Shown piece by piece: positions 9,080-21,900 of a stretch of DNA of 64,000 nucleotides. Source of the stretch: Aristolochia californica (lineage: Eukaryota > Streptophyta > Magnoliopsida > Piperales > Aristolochiaceae). The first letter of the stretch is position 1. Each line of letters begins with the position of its first letter. Under the pieces are notes generated by a model, which was not told the origin of the DNA, ran no database searches, and saw only the letters and a list, made by a program, of their open reading frames with translations. The position numbers were made by a program, and so were the translations under genes. Location: contig JARWKL010000002.1 of NCBI GenBank assembly GCA_029961685.1, positions 19,374,908 through 19,438,907 on the forward strand, written 5' to 3'.

Positions 9080-11971
9080 TGAGCTTTCACTCTCCCATTT
9101 TTCACGTAAACAAAAAGATAAGGCAAATAGATCACAAAAAAAGAAAATTTTAGAGTTTATATATGCAAAGAATTGAAAACTGTAATAAATGTAAGTGAAG
9201 AAAATTATTTAATGCACTAAAAATTAACACCAAAGTTTTGTTATGCAAGTTTGGGAAATTCTACTAGTACAAACCCTAATAGATTGATGGAATTTTATAA
9301 GAAAGAGATTTCTAATTGATCCTAACATGTTTCAAATATTGATATGCATGCCTGAAACATGTTGATGCAAATGACCTAATGATCCAAAAATTTCAAGGAG
9401 TAGAAAAAATTAAATTCTCAAGTCAATGTGCGGTGGGATTTAACGGAGCTAAACAACCCACTTTTTGTCTATTTACAAAAAGCAGACCTAAAAATCATAG
9501 ATCATCGTAAATGTTTTGGTCGATTAATGATATGTAACAGCTATAATTTTTGTTGGAAATGACTAATGGTTTGGGAGTGAACACTCAATTAAAAATGCAT
9601 CGCCCCTACTTTTTCGATGATTGAAAAACAAAATATATAAAAGATTAAATAGTTTATAATCCTTAAAAATCACAGATACTTTTTCAAATTACCTCTCTCA
9701 GCATTTGTGCTTTTCCCTTTTGGATATTCAATTGTTTTTCAGATCAAAACTTGAGTTTTCACTCACCCATTTTTCTCGTAAACAAAAAGATAAGACCAAT
9801 AGAAAACAACGAAATGAAAATTTTAGAGTTTATGTATGCAAAAAATTGAAAACAATAATAAATGTAAGCGAAGAAAATTATTTCTCGCACTAAAAATGAA
9901 CACCAACGTTTTGGTATCCATGTTTGGGAAATTCTACTAGTACAACCCCAAATAGCTTTGTGGAATTTATAAGAAAGAGATTTCTAATTGATCCTAACTT
10001 GTTTTAAATATGGATATGCATGCCTGAAACATGTTGAAGATGCAAAGGACCCAATGATCCAAAAATTTCAATAAGTAGAAAAAACAATTCTCAAGTTAAT
10101 GTTCGGTGGGAAATTTACCAGAGCGAAATAACCCAGTTTTTGCATATTTACAAAAAGTGGACCTAACAATCATAGATCATCGTAAATATTTTGTTCGATT
10201 AAAGACAAGTAACGGCTATAATTTTTGTTAGAAATGACTTATGGTTTGGGAGTCAACACTCAGTTAAAAATGCTAGCCCCCCATTTTCTGATGATTACAA
10301 AACCTAATATATAAAAAACTAAAAGAGTTTACAATCCTTAAAAATCACAGATACGTTTTTGGATTATCTCTCTTAGCATTTGTGCATTTCCATTTTGAAT
10401 GCTCAATTTTTTTCAAATCCAAACTTGAGTTTTCCTCTCCCATTTTTCTCATAAACAAAAAATAAGGCAAATATATAACAACAAAATAAAAATTTTAGAG
10501 TTTATGTATGCAAAACATTGAAAACTATAATAAATGTAAGTGAAGAAAATTATTTCATGCACTAAAAATGAACACAAAAGATTTGTTATCCATGTTTGGG
10601 AAATTCTACTAGTACAATCCTTAATAGTTTGGTAGAATTTTATAAGAAATAGATTTCTAATTGATCTTAACATGTTTTAAATATGCATATGGATGCCTGA
10701 AACATGTTGAAGATGCAAATGACCTAATGATCCAAAATTTTCAAGGAGTAGAAAAAATTAAATTCTCAAGTAAACGTGCGGTGGGATATTTAACAGAGAC
10801 CACAACCCACTTTTTGCCTTTTTACAAAAAACGGACCTAACAAACATAGATCATCATAATTGTTTTGATCGATTATTGATATGTAACGGCTATAATTTTT
10901 GTTAGAAATAACTAATGGTTTGGGAGTCAACACACAATTAAAAATGCCTCCCCCCCTCCCCCTTTTTCCGATAATTGCAAAACCTAGTATATAAAAAACT
11001 AAAAGAGTTTGCGATCCTTAAAAATCACTGATACTTTTTGGAATTATCACTCTAAGCATAATTCCTTTTTTTATTTTGGATGTTCAATTGTTTTTCATAT
11101 CAAAACTTGAGTTTTAACTCTCCCATTTTTCTGGTAAACAAAAAGATAAGGCAAATAATGAGAACAAAATGAAAATTTTGGAGATTATGTATGCAAAATT
11201 TTGAAAAATATAATAAATGTAAGTGAAGAAAATTATTTCACGCACTAAAAATCAACACCAAAGTTTTTTTATCCATGTTTTGGAAATTCCACTTGAACAA
11301 ACCCTAATAGCATGGTGGAATTTTACAAGAAAGAGATTTCTAATTTGTCCAAACATGTTTTAAATATGGATATGCATACCTGAAACATGGTTAAGATGCA
11401 AATGACCTACTGATCCAAAAATTTTAAGGAGTAAAAAAAATTAAATTCTCAAGTTAACGTACGGTGGGATATTTACCAGAGCCAAACAACCCAGTTTTTG
11501 CCTATTTACAAAAAGCAGACCTAACAATTATAGATCATCGTAAATGTTTTGATCGATTAATGATGTGTAACGACTATAATTTTTGTTAGAAATAACTTAA
11601 GGTTTGGGAATAAACACTCAATTAAAAAAGCCTCACTCCCCTTTACCGATGATTGCAAAACTTAATATATAAAAAATAAAATATTTTAAAATCATAAAAA
11701 ATCACAGATACTTTTTGGAATTATCTCTCTCGGCATTTGTGCATTTCCATTTTGAAACAATTTTTTTTCAAATCCAAACTTGAGTTTTCACTCACCTATT
11801 TTTCTCAAAAACAAAAAGATAAGGCAAATAGATCACAAGAAAATGAAAATTTTAGAGTTTATGTATGCAAAAATTTGAAAACTATAATAAATGTACGTGA
11901 AGAAAATTATTACATGCACTAAAAATGAACACCAAAGTTTTTTGTTATCCATGTTTGGGAAATATCATTAG

Positions 11972-11976
11972 TACAA
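11972..11976. repeat. Target-site duplication TACAA (left)
   Basis: TACAA precedes element 2 and recurs at 14261-14265. The consensus satellite reads CACTAGTACAACCCC here, so the insertion split that word. Confidence 0.9.
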
Positions 11977-12405
11977 TGTTATGCCCGCAATAACATTATT
12001 ATTTTAGTTGTAATGTTTTGCATGCAATAATATTATTATTTTAGTTGTTTTATTTAATTTACTTTATTTATTACAGTTTTAGGCCATAGGGGTATTTTTG
12101 GAATATTTTATTTATAGGGGTATTTTTGTAATATTTTATCTTAAACCCAAACAGGGTGAACCCTATTTAAGGGTTATGATTAATGAGAAAGGGGAAGCAT
12201 TGAAGTATTAAGAATTAGGTTAAATCTAGCGTAAAAAGGCTTAGAGTTCTCCTCAATGAGCTCTAGGGTTTTCAAGCTTCCCTTTGGTTTAATCATTCAT
12301 TTTCGTTCTCCATGTCTCCCTACAATCCCTACTATTCGTACGGTAATCCGTAGCAGATCCAAGATCCTCCCAATGAATCCTTGTGTCAGATCTGGGACCG
12401 TAACA
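11977..12405 (+). repeat. 5' LTR of element 2
   Basis: 429 bp, starting TGTTATGCCCGCAATAACA and ending GGGACCGTAACA. The first part is AT-rich with two related TGCATGCAATAA-type segments and a doubled GGGGTATTTTTG phrase; the second part is a mixed-composition transcribed region. It pairs with 13833-14260. Confidence 0.92.
12164..12171 (+). promoter_or_regulatory. Candidate TATA box, 5' LTR of element 2
   Basis: TATTTAAG within GAACCCTATTTAAGGGTT, itself a palindrome-like word, conserved in the 3' LTR. The distance to the LTR end leaves room for a leader of over 200 nt. Motif evidence only. Confidence 0.45.
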
Positions 12406-12408
12406 ACA

Positions 12409-12420
12409 GGTATCAGAGCG
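12409..12420 (+). other. Primer-binding site of element 2
   Basis: GGTATCAGAGCG, matching the complement of the initiator tRNA-Met 3' end apart from its first base(s). It lies 3 nt after the 5' LTR, a usual gap for Gypsy-type elements. Confidence 0.8.
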
Positions 12421-12428
12421 GGAACACA

Positions 12429-13247
12429 ATGGGTTATTCTATATCCCAAGAAAGATGGATTGCTATGGGTAAGGAATTGGAAGAAATACGAGCACAATTA
12501 GATGCGTCCATTGAATGTTATGCAAGGGAGGAACTCGTTGCTGCAGCAAAACAGGTCACACGACCTCAAATCTCCAAGCACATAGGCGCACAAGAGGTAG
12601 CATAAGCTATCTCGGACGGGGCAACAGGCCAAGGGCTGGAAAAATCAAAATTTTTGTCCCGTTTACCGGCCGAAGCACTTGCGGAAGGTTTGGGGGTGAC
12701 CCCAAACCCCTTATCATGGGAAACCAGAATTCCACAGGCGACAACAATAAAATCTGCTAGCGGAGAAGCCCCTAAGGGGTGTTGTTCACCGTCGGAGAAA
12801 GTTATGTGGGCACCCAACCGTGACACCTTTCCACCGGGGTCCGTCTATCTAGCAGCTGGCATGGAGCGGAGCACATGGGGGGATAAAAGGGGCCCTAGAA
12901 TGCCTCTCGAACCAGGCAACGGAAAATCCTCCAGCAGGGACACCTCGACGTCCTCCTGTGGGCCACCGGAGGAAGAGGAGGCTCCGTCGGCGTCGTAGGC
13001 AAAATTTCCACAAGGGTCTCTGTTCCGGGGGGCTGAGAAACAGAGATTCACACGTCAGAGAGCCCTCTGTCTCGGCAACTCTTCTAGCAGCGAAGCCCCA
13101 ATGGGCTGCTCTTCACCACCGGAGAAGCAGGAGATTTTTGTCGGTGATATTTCCGCAGAAGACCCGTCGGCGACATTCCAACAGAAGAACCATCGGCAAC
13201 ATTCCAACAGAAGAACCGTTGGTGACATTCCAGCAGATGATCATTAG
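12429..13247 (+). pseudogene. Decayed gag-like open frame
   Basis: Starting at the first ATG after the primer-binding site, one frame (starting MGYSISQERW) runs to a TAG at 13245-13247, interrupted by in-frame stops at 12603-12605 (TAA) and 12996-12998 (TAG). The first part is charged and probably helical (residues include MGKELEEIRAQLDASIE); the middle is rich in Gly, Pro and Ser with an EEEE run near the second stop; the last part enters the 25-26-bp minisatellite. No CCHC zinc knuckle or other diagnostic motif is visible. Position suggests a gag remnant. It could also be unrelated sequence with a chance open frame, but three segments in one frame make a broken gene more likely. Confidence 0.55.
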
Positions 13248-13500
13248 CGACATTTCTGCAGAAGACCGTCAGTGACATTCCAACAGAAGACCAGTCGGTG
13301 ACATTCCAGCAGAATCATCTGCGACGCTTTCGCAATTACCACCTCCCGCCCAGTTCAGCAACATTCCAATAGAAGAACCATTGGCGACATTCCAGCAGAA
13401 GATCGTCAGTGACATTTTTGTAGAAGACCGTCAGTGACATTCCAGTAGAAGACCCGTCAACGACATTCCAGTAGAACCATCGGCGACATTGCAGCAGATG
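13145..13500 (+). repeat. Minisatellite, ~25-26-bp unit, with longer-period duplication
   Basis: Tandem units of the form CATTCCAACAGAAGAACC plus 7-8 variable bases (ending CGGCAA, TGGTGA, AGCGA and so on). A different phrase, ATCTGCGACGCTTT then GCAATTACC and CCTCCC, follows at 13317 and again at 13505, 188 bp apart, so unit blocks were also copied together. Unit length is not a multiple of three throughout, so the frame shifts between units. Confidence 0.8.
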
Positions 13501-13675
13501 ACCAATCTGCGACGCTTTTGCAATTACCGCCTCCCACCCTATTCGGGATCTACTACAGGAGGATGAAGGGGTCCGATTAAATTTTCCTAACTTAGGAAAA
13601 TTTACTACTGAGTCTCGCATGGGACTGGGCTGACTACAGGGAGTTAACTCGGGCCAACTCGGTCCGAGCCAACTT

Positions 13676-13700
13676 AAAAAAAAAAAAAACAAAAAAAAAA
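13676..13700 (+). repeat. A-rich run (A14, C, A10)
   Basis: Two A-runs separated by a single C in the 3' part of the internal region of element 2, between a GGGCCAACTCGGTCCGAGCC segment and the polypurine tract region. It is probably a slippage product; no polyadenylation signal stands out next to it. Confidence 0.7.
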
Positions 13701-13820
13701 TAACTCCTAATTTTGGCATCTAGAAGGGGGGTCATAGCTATCGTGGTTGCTACTTTGGCAACGGTGGAGACATCGGCAAATAGACACTACTTCGGAGCTT
13801 GAAGACAAGCTCGTCTTCCA

Positions 13821-13832
13821 AGAGGGGTGTAA
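13821..13832 (+). other. Polypurine tract of element 2
   Basis: AGAGGGGTGTAA directly before the 3' LTR, preceded by GACAAGCTCGTCTTCCA. The arrangement is as in plant Gypsy-type elements. Confidence 0.7.
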
Positions 13833-14260
13833 TGTTATGCATGCAATAACATTATAATTTTAGTTATAATGTTTTGCATGCAATAACATTATTGTTTTAG
13901 TTTTTTTCTTTAATTTACTTTATTTATTCAGTTTTTGGCCACATGGGTTTTTCTGGAATATTTTATTTATAGGGGTATTTTTGTAATATTTTATCTTAAA
14001 CCCTAACTGGGTGAACCCTATTTAAGGGTTATGAGTAATGAGAAAGGGGAAACAATGAAGTATTAAGAATTAGGTTAAATCTAGCATAAAGAGGCTTAGA
14101 GTTCTCCTCAACGAGCTCTAGGGTTTTCAAGCTTCCCTTTGGTTTGATTTTTCGTTTTCGTTCTCCATGTCTCCCTACAATCCCTACTATCCGTACGATA
14201 ATCCATGGCAGATCCAAGATCCTCCCAATGAATCCTTGTTTCAGATCTGGGACCGTAACA
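13833..14260 (+). repeat. 3' LTR of element 2
   Basis: 428 bp, TGTTATGCATGCAATAACA to GGGACCGTAACA. It differs from the 5' LTR by about 30 substitutions and short indels by hand count, many in the AT-rich first third. Confidence 0.92.
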
Positions 14261-14265
14261 TACAA
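14261..14265. repeat. Target-site duplication TACAA (right)
   Basis: Exact copy of 11972-11976; the satellite resumes as TACAACCCCTTATAGC. Confidence 0.9.
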
Positions 14266-15959
14266 CCCCTTATAGCTTGGTGGAATTTCATCAGAAAGAG
14301 ATTTCTAATTGATCCTAACATATTTTAAATATGGATATGCATGCATGGAATATGTTGAAGATGCGAATGACCTAATGATCCAAAAATTTCATGGAGTAGA
14401 AAAAGTAAAATTCTCAAGTTAACGTGCAGTGGGATATTTACCAGTGCTAAACAACCTAGTTTTTTCCTATTCACAAAAAGCAGACCAAACAATCATAAAT
14501 CATCGTAAATGTTTTGATCGATTAATGATGTGTAACGGCTATAATTTTAGTTATAAATGACTTATGGTTTGGGAGTTAACACTCAGTTAAAAATGCCTCG
14601 CCCCTCCTCACCCCCCACCCCTTTTTCGATGATTGCAAAACCTAATATATAAAAAACTGAAAGAGTTTACAATACTTAAAAAATAACATATACTTTTTGA
14701 AATTATCTCTCTCAGCATTTGTGCATTACTATTTTGAATGTTCAATTTTTTTTCAAATGCAAACTTGAGATTTAACTCTTCTATTTTTCTCGTAAACAAA
14801 AAGATAAGGCAAATAGATCACAACAAAATGAAAATTTTAGAGTTTATTTTTGTAAAAAATTGAAAACTATAATAAATCTAAGTGAAGAAAATTATTTCAT
14901 TCACTAAAAATGAACACCAAAATTTTATTATCCATATTTGAGAAATTCCACTAGAACAACCCCTAATTGCTTGGTGGAATTTTATAAGAAAGAGATTTAT
15001 AATTGATCCTAACATGTTTTAAATATGGATATGGATGCCTGAAACATGTTGAAGATGCAAATGACCTAACGATCCAAAAATTTAAAGGAGTAGAAAAAAT
15101 TAAATTCTCAAGTTAACTTGTTGTGGGAAATTTACCAGAGCCAAACAACCCAGTTTTTCCCTATTTACAAAAAGCGAACCTCACAATCATAGATCATTAT
15201 AAATGCATTGATCAATTAATGATGTGTAACGGCTATAATTTTTGTGAGAAATGACTTATGGTTTGGGAGTCAACACTCAGTTCAAAATGCCTCGTCCCCC
15301 TTTTCCGAAGATCAAAAAACCTAATATATAAAAAACAAAAAGAGTTTACAATCCTTATAAATTACAGATACTTTTTAAATTATCTCTCTCAGCGTTTGTG
15401 CGTTACCATTTTGGATGTTCAATTTTTTTTCAAATCCAAATTTGCAATTTAATTCTCCTATTTTTCTCGTAAATAAAAAGTTAAGGCAAATAGTCACAAC
15501 AAAATGAAAATTTTACAGTTTATGTTTGAAAAAAACTGAAAACTATAATAAATTTAATTGAATAAAATTATTTCACGCACTAAAAATGAACACGAAAGTT
15601 TTGCTATCCATGTTAGGTAAATTCCACTAGTACATCTCATAATTTCATAAGAAAGAGATTTCTATTTGATCCGCACATGTTTTAAATATAGATATGCATG
15701 CCTAAAACATGTTGAAGATGCAAATGACCAAATGATCCAAAAATTTCAAGGAGAAGAAGAAATTCAATTCTTAGGCTACCATGAGGTGGGATATTTAACG
15801 AAGCCAAACAACCCACTTTTTGCCTATTTACTAAAAACGGACCTAATAATCATAGATCATCGTAAATTTTTTAATCGATTAATTATGTGTAACGGCTATA
15901 ATTGTTTTTAGAAATGACTAATGGTTTGGGAGTCAACACTCAATTATAAATGCCTCCTA

Positions 15960-15982
15960 CCCCCCCCCCCCCCCCCCCCCCC
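15960..15982 (+). repeat. Poly(C) tract, 23 bases
   Basis: Expansion of the short C-run that most monomers carry between AAAATGCCTCG and TTTTCCGATGATTGC. Confidence 0.9.
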
Positions 15983-18900
15983 TTTTCCGATGATTGTAAA
16001 ACCTAATATATAAAAAATTAAAAGCATTTACAATCCTTAAAAACCACGGATACTTTTTGGAATTATCACTCTCAGCATTTGTGCATTTCCATTTTGGATG
16101 TACAATTATTTTTCAAATCAAAACATGAGTTTTCACTCTTCCATTTTTCTCGTAAACTAAAAGATAAGGCAAATAGATCACAACAAAATGAAAATTTTAG
16201 AGTTTATGTATGCAAAATATTGAAAACTATAATCAATGTAAGTGAAGAAAATTATTTCACGCACTAAAAATGAACACCAAAGTTTTGTTATCCATGTTTG
16301 CGAAATTCCACTTGTACAACTCCTAATTGCTTGGTAGAATTTTATAAGAAAGAGATTTCTAATTGATCCTAACAAGTTTTAAAAATGGATATGCATGAAT
16401 GAAACATGTTGAAGATGCAAATGACCTAATGATCCAAAAATTTTAAGTATTAGAAAAAATTAAATTCTCAAGTGAACGTGCGGTGGGATATTTACCCGAG
16501 CCAAACAACCCAGTTTTTGCCTATTTACAAAAAGCAGACCTAACATTCATAGATCATTGTAAATATTTTGATCAATTAATGATGAGTAACGGCTATAATT
16601 TTTCTTGGAAATGACTTATGGTTTGGGAGTAAACACTCAATTAAAAATGCCTCACCCCCCTTTTCCAATGATTGCAAAACCTAATATATAAAAAAATAAA
16701 AGAGTTTACAATCCTAAAAAGTCAAAGATACTTTTTGGAATCATCTCTCTCAGCATTTGTGCATTTTCATTTTGGAAGTTCAATTTTTTTAAAATCCCAA
16801 CATGAGTTTTCACGGAAAAAAAAAAAGATAAGGCAAATAGATATCAAGATAATGAAAATTCTAGAGTTTAAGTATGCAAAAAATTGAAAACTATATTAAA
16901 TTTAAGTGAAGAAAATTATTACACGCACTAAAAATGAACACCAAAGTTTTTTGTTATCCATGTTTGGGAAATACCACTAGTACTACCCCTAATAGCTTGG
17001 TACAATTTTATTAGAAAGAGATTTCTAATTGATCCTAATATGTTTTAAATATGAATATGCATGCCTAAAACATGTTGAAGATGAAAATGACCTAATGATC
17101 CAAAAATTTCAAGGAGTAGAAAAAATTAAATTCTCAAATTAACGTTCAGTGGGATATTCACTAGTGCTAAACAACCCAGTTTTTGCCTATTTTCAAAAAG
17201 CGGACCTAACAATCATCGATCATCAGAAATGTTTTGATCAATTAATGATATGTAAAGGCTATAATTTTGGTTAGAAATTACTTATGGTTTGGGAGTCAAC
17301 ACTCCCTTTTTTCGATGAATGCAAAACCTAATATATAAAAAACTAAAAGAGTTTACAATCCTTAAAAATCACAGGTACTTTTTAAAATTACCTCTCTCAG
17401 CATTTGTGCATTACCATTTTTTATGTTCAATTTTTTTTCAAATCCAAAATTTGAGATTTAACTCTCCCATTTTTCTCGTAAACAAAAATATAAGGCAAAT
17501 AGATCACAACAAAAAGAAAATTTTAGAGTTTATGTATGCAAAAAATTGAAAACTATAATAAATTTAAGTGATTAAAATTATTTCACACACTAAAAATGAA
17601 CACCAAAGTTTTTTTATCCATGTTTGGGAAATTCCACTAGTACAACCCCCAATTGGTTGGTGGAATTTTATAAGAAAGAGATTTCTAATTGATCCTAACA
17701 TGTTTTAAATATGGATATGCATGCCTAAAATCAGTTGAAGATGCAATTGACCTAATGATCCAAAATTTTCAAGGAGTAGAAAAAAATAAATTCTCAAGTT
17801 AACGTGCGGTAGGATATTTACCAGAGCCAAACAACCCAGTTTTTGCGTATTTACAAAAAGTGAACTTAACAATCATAGATCATCCTAAATGTTTTGATCG
17901 ATTAATGATGTGTAATGGCTCTAATTTTTGTCAGAAATGACTTATGGTTTGGGAGTCAAAACTCAATTAAAAATGCCTCACCCCCCCTTTTCCGATGATT
18001 GGAAAACCTAATATTTTAAAAAACTAAAAGAGTTTACAATCCTTAAAAATGACAGATAATTTTCTGAATTATCTCTCTCAGCATTTTAGCATTTCCATTT
18101 TGGATGCTCATTTTTTTTTCAAATCCAAACTTGAGTTTTCACTCTCCTATTTTTCTCGTAAACAAAAAGATAAGACAAATAGATCACAACAAAATGAAAA
18201 TTTTAGAGTTTATGTATGCAAAACATTGAAAATATAATAAATTTAAGTGAAGAAAATTATTTCTCGCACTAAAAATGAACACCAAAGCTTTGTTATCCAT
18301 GTTTGGGAAATTCTACTAGTACAACCCCGAATAACTTGGTGGAATTTTATAAGAAAGAGATTTCTAATTGATCCTAACATGTTTTAAATATGGATATGCA
18401 TGCCTGAACAATGTTGAAGACGCAAATGACCTAATGATCCAAAAATTTCAATAAGTCGAAAAAATTAAATTCTCAAGTTAACGCACGGTGGGATGTTTAT
18501 CGAAGCCAAACAACCCACTTTTTACGTATTTAAAAAAAATGGACCTAACAATCATAGGTCATCGTAAATGTTTTGTTGAATTAATGATGTGTAATGGCTG
18601 TAATTTTTTATAGAAATGACTTATGGTTTGGGAGTCAACACTCAGTTAAAAATGCCTCGCCCCCCCTTTTAAGATGATTACAAAACCTATAATATATAAA
18701 ACTAAAAGAGATTACAATATTTAAAAATCATAGTTACTTTTTAAAATTATCTCTATCAGCCTTTATGCATTACAATTTTGGATGTTCAAATTTTTTTCAA
18801 ATTGAAACTTGAGATTTAACTCTCCCATTTTTCTCGTAAACCAAAAGATAAGGCAAATAGATCACAATGAAAAGAAAATTTTAGAGTTTATGTATGAAAA

Positions 18901-21900
18901 AAATTAAAAACTATAAAAAATTTAAGTGAATAAAATTATTTCACGCACTAAAAATAAATACCAAAGTCTTGTTATCCATGTTTGGGAAATTCCACTAGAT
19001 CAACCCCTAATTGCTTGGTGGAATTTTATAAGAAAGAGATTTCTAATTGATCCTAACATGTTTTAAATATGGATATGCATGCGTGAAACATGTCAAAGAT
19101 GCAAATGACCAAATGATCCAAAACTTTCAAGTAGAAAAAATTAAATTCTCAAGTTAACGTGTTGTAGGATATTTACTAGAGCCAAACAACCCAGTTTTTG
19201 CCTTTTTACAAAAAGTGCACCTAACAATCATAGATCATTGTAAATGATTTTATGGATTAATTATGTGTAATGGCTATAATTTTTATCATAAATGAATTAT
19301 GGTTTGGGAGTCAACACTCAGTTAAAAACACCTCGCTCCCCCTTTTCCGATGATTCCAAAACCTAATATATAAATAACTTAAAGAGTTTAAAATCATTAA
19401 AAATCACAGATACTTTTTGAAATTATCTATCTCTGCATTTGTGCTTTACCATTTTAGATGTTCAATTTTTTTTCAAATCAAAACTTAAGATTTAACTCAC
19501 CCTTTTTTCTCGTAAACAAAAAGATAAGGCAAATTGATCACAACAAAATGAAAATTTTAGAGTTTATGCAGGCAAAAAATTGAAAACTATAACAAATGTA
19601 AGTGAAGAAAATTATTTCTCACACTAAAAATGAACACCAAAGTTTTGTTATCCATGTTTGGGAAATTCCACATGTACAGCCCCTAATAGCTTTGTGGAAT
19701 TTTATAAGAAAGAGATTTCTAATTGATCCTAACATGTTTTAAATATGGATATGCATGACTGAAAGATGTGGAAGATGCAAATGACCTAATGATCCAAAAA
19801 TTTCAATAAGTAGAAAAAATTAAATTCTCAAGTTAACATGCGGTGGGATATTTAACAAAGCCAAACAACCCACTTTTTGCCTTTTTACAAAAAGATTTAC
19901 CTAACAAACATAGATCATCGTAAATGTTTTGATCGATTATTGATATGTAATGGCTATAATTTTTGTTAAAAATGACTAATAGTTTGGGAGTCAACACTCA
20001 ATTAAAAATGCCACGCCCCCCTTTTTTTATGATTGCAAAACCTAATATATAAAAAACTAAAAGAGTGTGCAATCCTTAAAAATCTCTGACACTTTTTGGG
20101 ATTATCTCTCTAAGCATTTGTGCATTTCCATTTTGGATGTTCAAGTATTTTTCATATCAAAACTTGAGTTTTAACTCTACCATTTTTCTCATACACAAAA
20201 AGATAAGGCAAATAGATCACAACAAAATGAAAATTTTATAGATTATGTTTGAAAAAAATTGAAAAATATAATAAATGTAAGTGAAGAAATTTATTTCACG
20301 CACTAAAAATGAACACCAAAGTTTTGTTATCCATGTTTGGGAAATTCCACCTGTACAACCTGTAATAGCTTGGTGAAATTTTATAAGAAAGAGATTTCTA
20401 ATTTATCCGCACATGTTTTAAATATAGATATGCATGCCTGAAACATGTTGAAGATGCAAATGACCTAATGATCCAACAATTTTAAGGAGAAGAAAACATT
20501 AAATACTCAAGATAACGTGCGGTGGGATATTAACCAGAGCCAAACAACCCAGTTTTTGCCTATTTACAAAAAGCGGACCTAACAATCATAGATCATTGTA
20601 AATGTTTAGATCTATTAATGATGTTTAACGGCTATTATTTTTGTTAGAAATAACTTAAGGTTTGGGAGTAAACACTCAATTAAAAATGCCTCATCCCCCT
20701 ATTCCGATGATTGCAAAACCTAACATATAATAAAATAAAAGAGTTTACAATCCTAAAAAACTACAGATACTTTTTGGAATTATCTCTCTCAGCATTTGTG
20801 CATTTCCATTTTGAAAGTTCAATTTTTTTTCAAATACAGACTTGAGTTTTCACTCACCCATTTTTCTCATAAACAAAAATATAAGGCAAATAGATCACTA
20901 GAAAATGAAAATTTTATAGTTTATGTATGAAAAAAACTGAAAACTAATAAATGTAAGTGAAGAAAATTATTACATGCACTAAAAATGAACACCAAAGTTT
21001 TTTGCTATCCATGTTTGGGAAATACCACTAGTACAACCCGAATAGCTTGGTGGAATTTTATAAGAAAGATATTTCTAATTGATCCTAACATGTTTTCAAT
21101 ATGGATATGCATGCCTAAAACATGTTGAAGATGCAAATGACCTAATGATCCAAAAATTTGAAGGAGTAGAAAAAAATTAAATTCTCAAGTTATCGTGCGG
21201 TGGGATATTTACCAGTGCTAAATGACCCAGTTATTACGTATTTACAAAAAAATGGAGCTAACAATCATAGTTTATCATAAATATTTTGATCGATTATTGA
21301 TGTGTAACAACTATAATTTTAGTTAGAAATGACTTATGGTTTGGGAGTCAACACTCAGTTAAAAATGCCTCGTTCCCCCTTTTCCGATGATTGCAAAACC
21401 TAATATATAAATAACTAAAAGAGTTTAAAATCCTTAAATATCACAGATACTTTTTGAAATTATCTCTCTCAGCATTTGTGCATTACCATTTTTTATGTTC
21501 AATTGTTTTTCAAATCCAAACTTGGGATTTAACTCTTTCTTTTTTCTCGTAAACACAAAGATAAGGCAAATAGATCACAACAAAATGAAAATTTTAGAGT
21601 TTATGTATGCAACAAATTGAAAACTATAATAAATGTAAGTGAAGAAAATTATTTCACGCTCTAAAAATGAAGACCAAAGTTTTGTTATCCATGTTTGGGA
21701 AATTCCACTAGTGCAACCCCTAATTGCTTGGTGGAATTTTATAAAAAAGAGATTTCTAATTGATCCTAACATGTTTTAAATATGGATATGCATGCCTGAA
21801 ACTTATTGAAGATGCAAATGACCTAATGATCCAAAAATTTTGAGTAGAAAAAATTAAATTCTCAAGTTAACGTACGGTGGGATATTTACTAGAGCCAAAC

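Larger units (their letters stand above)
9075..11976 (+). repeat. Satellite array, block II (about 4.3 monomers)
   Basis: Continuation of the same ~678-bp satellite in the same orientation, with landmarks near 9706, 10381, 11060 and 11738. The monomer split by element 1 resumes at its left edge. The monomer beginning near 11060 has a degraded landmark (TTTTTTTATTTTGGATG). No gene is present. Confidence 0.95.
11977..14260 (+). mobile_element. Non-autonomous LTR retroelement 2 (Ty3/Gypsy-like ends)
   Basis: A 2284-bp insertion with two LTRs (11977-12405 and 13833-14260), TG...CA ends, a primer-binding site, a polypurine tract and TACAA target duplications. The internal region is only 1427 bp and GC-richer than the surrounding satellite. 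It carries a decayed gag-like frame and a minisatellite but no protease, reverse transcriptase or integrase. LTR ends of the form GACCGTAACA followed by GGTATCAGAGC, and the AGAGGGGTGTAATGTTATG junction, resemble plant Ty3/Gypsy elements; the subfamily is not certain. By hand alignment the LTRs differ at about 30 of 428 positions, so the insertion is not recent. Confidence 0.92.

Noticed and set aside
12256..12501. 81-residue frame across the 5' LTR end and primer-binding site of element 2
   Set aside because: It spans LTR, primer-binding site and the start of the internal region, which is not a plausible coding layout; another frame fits the gag position better.
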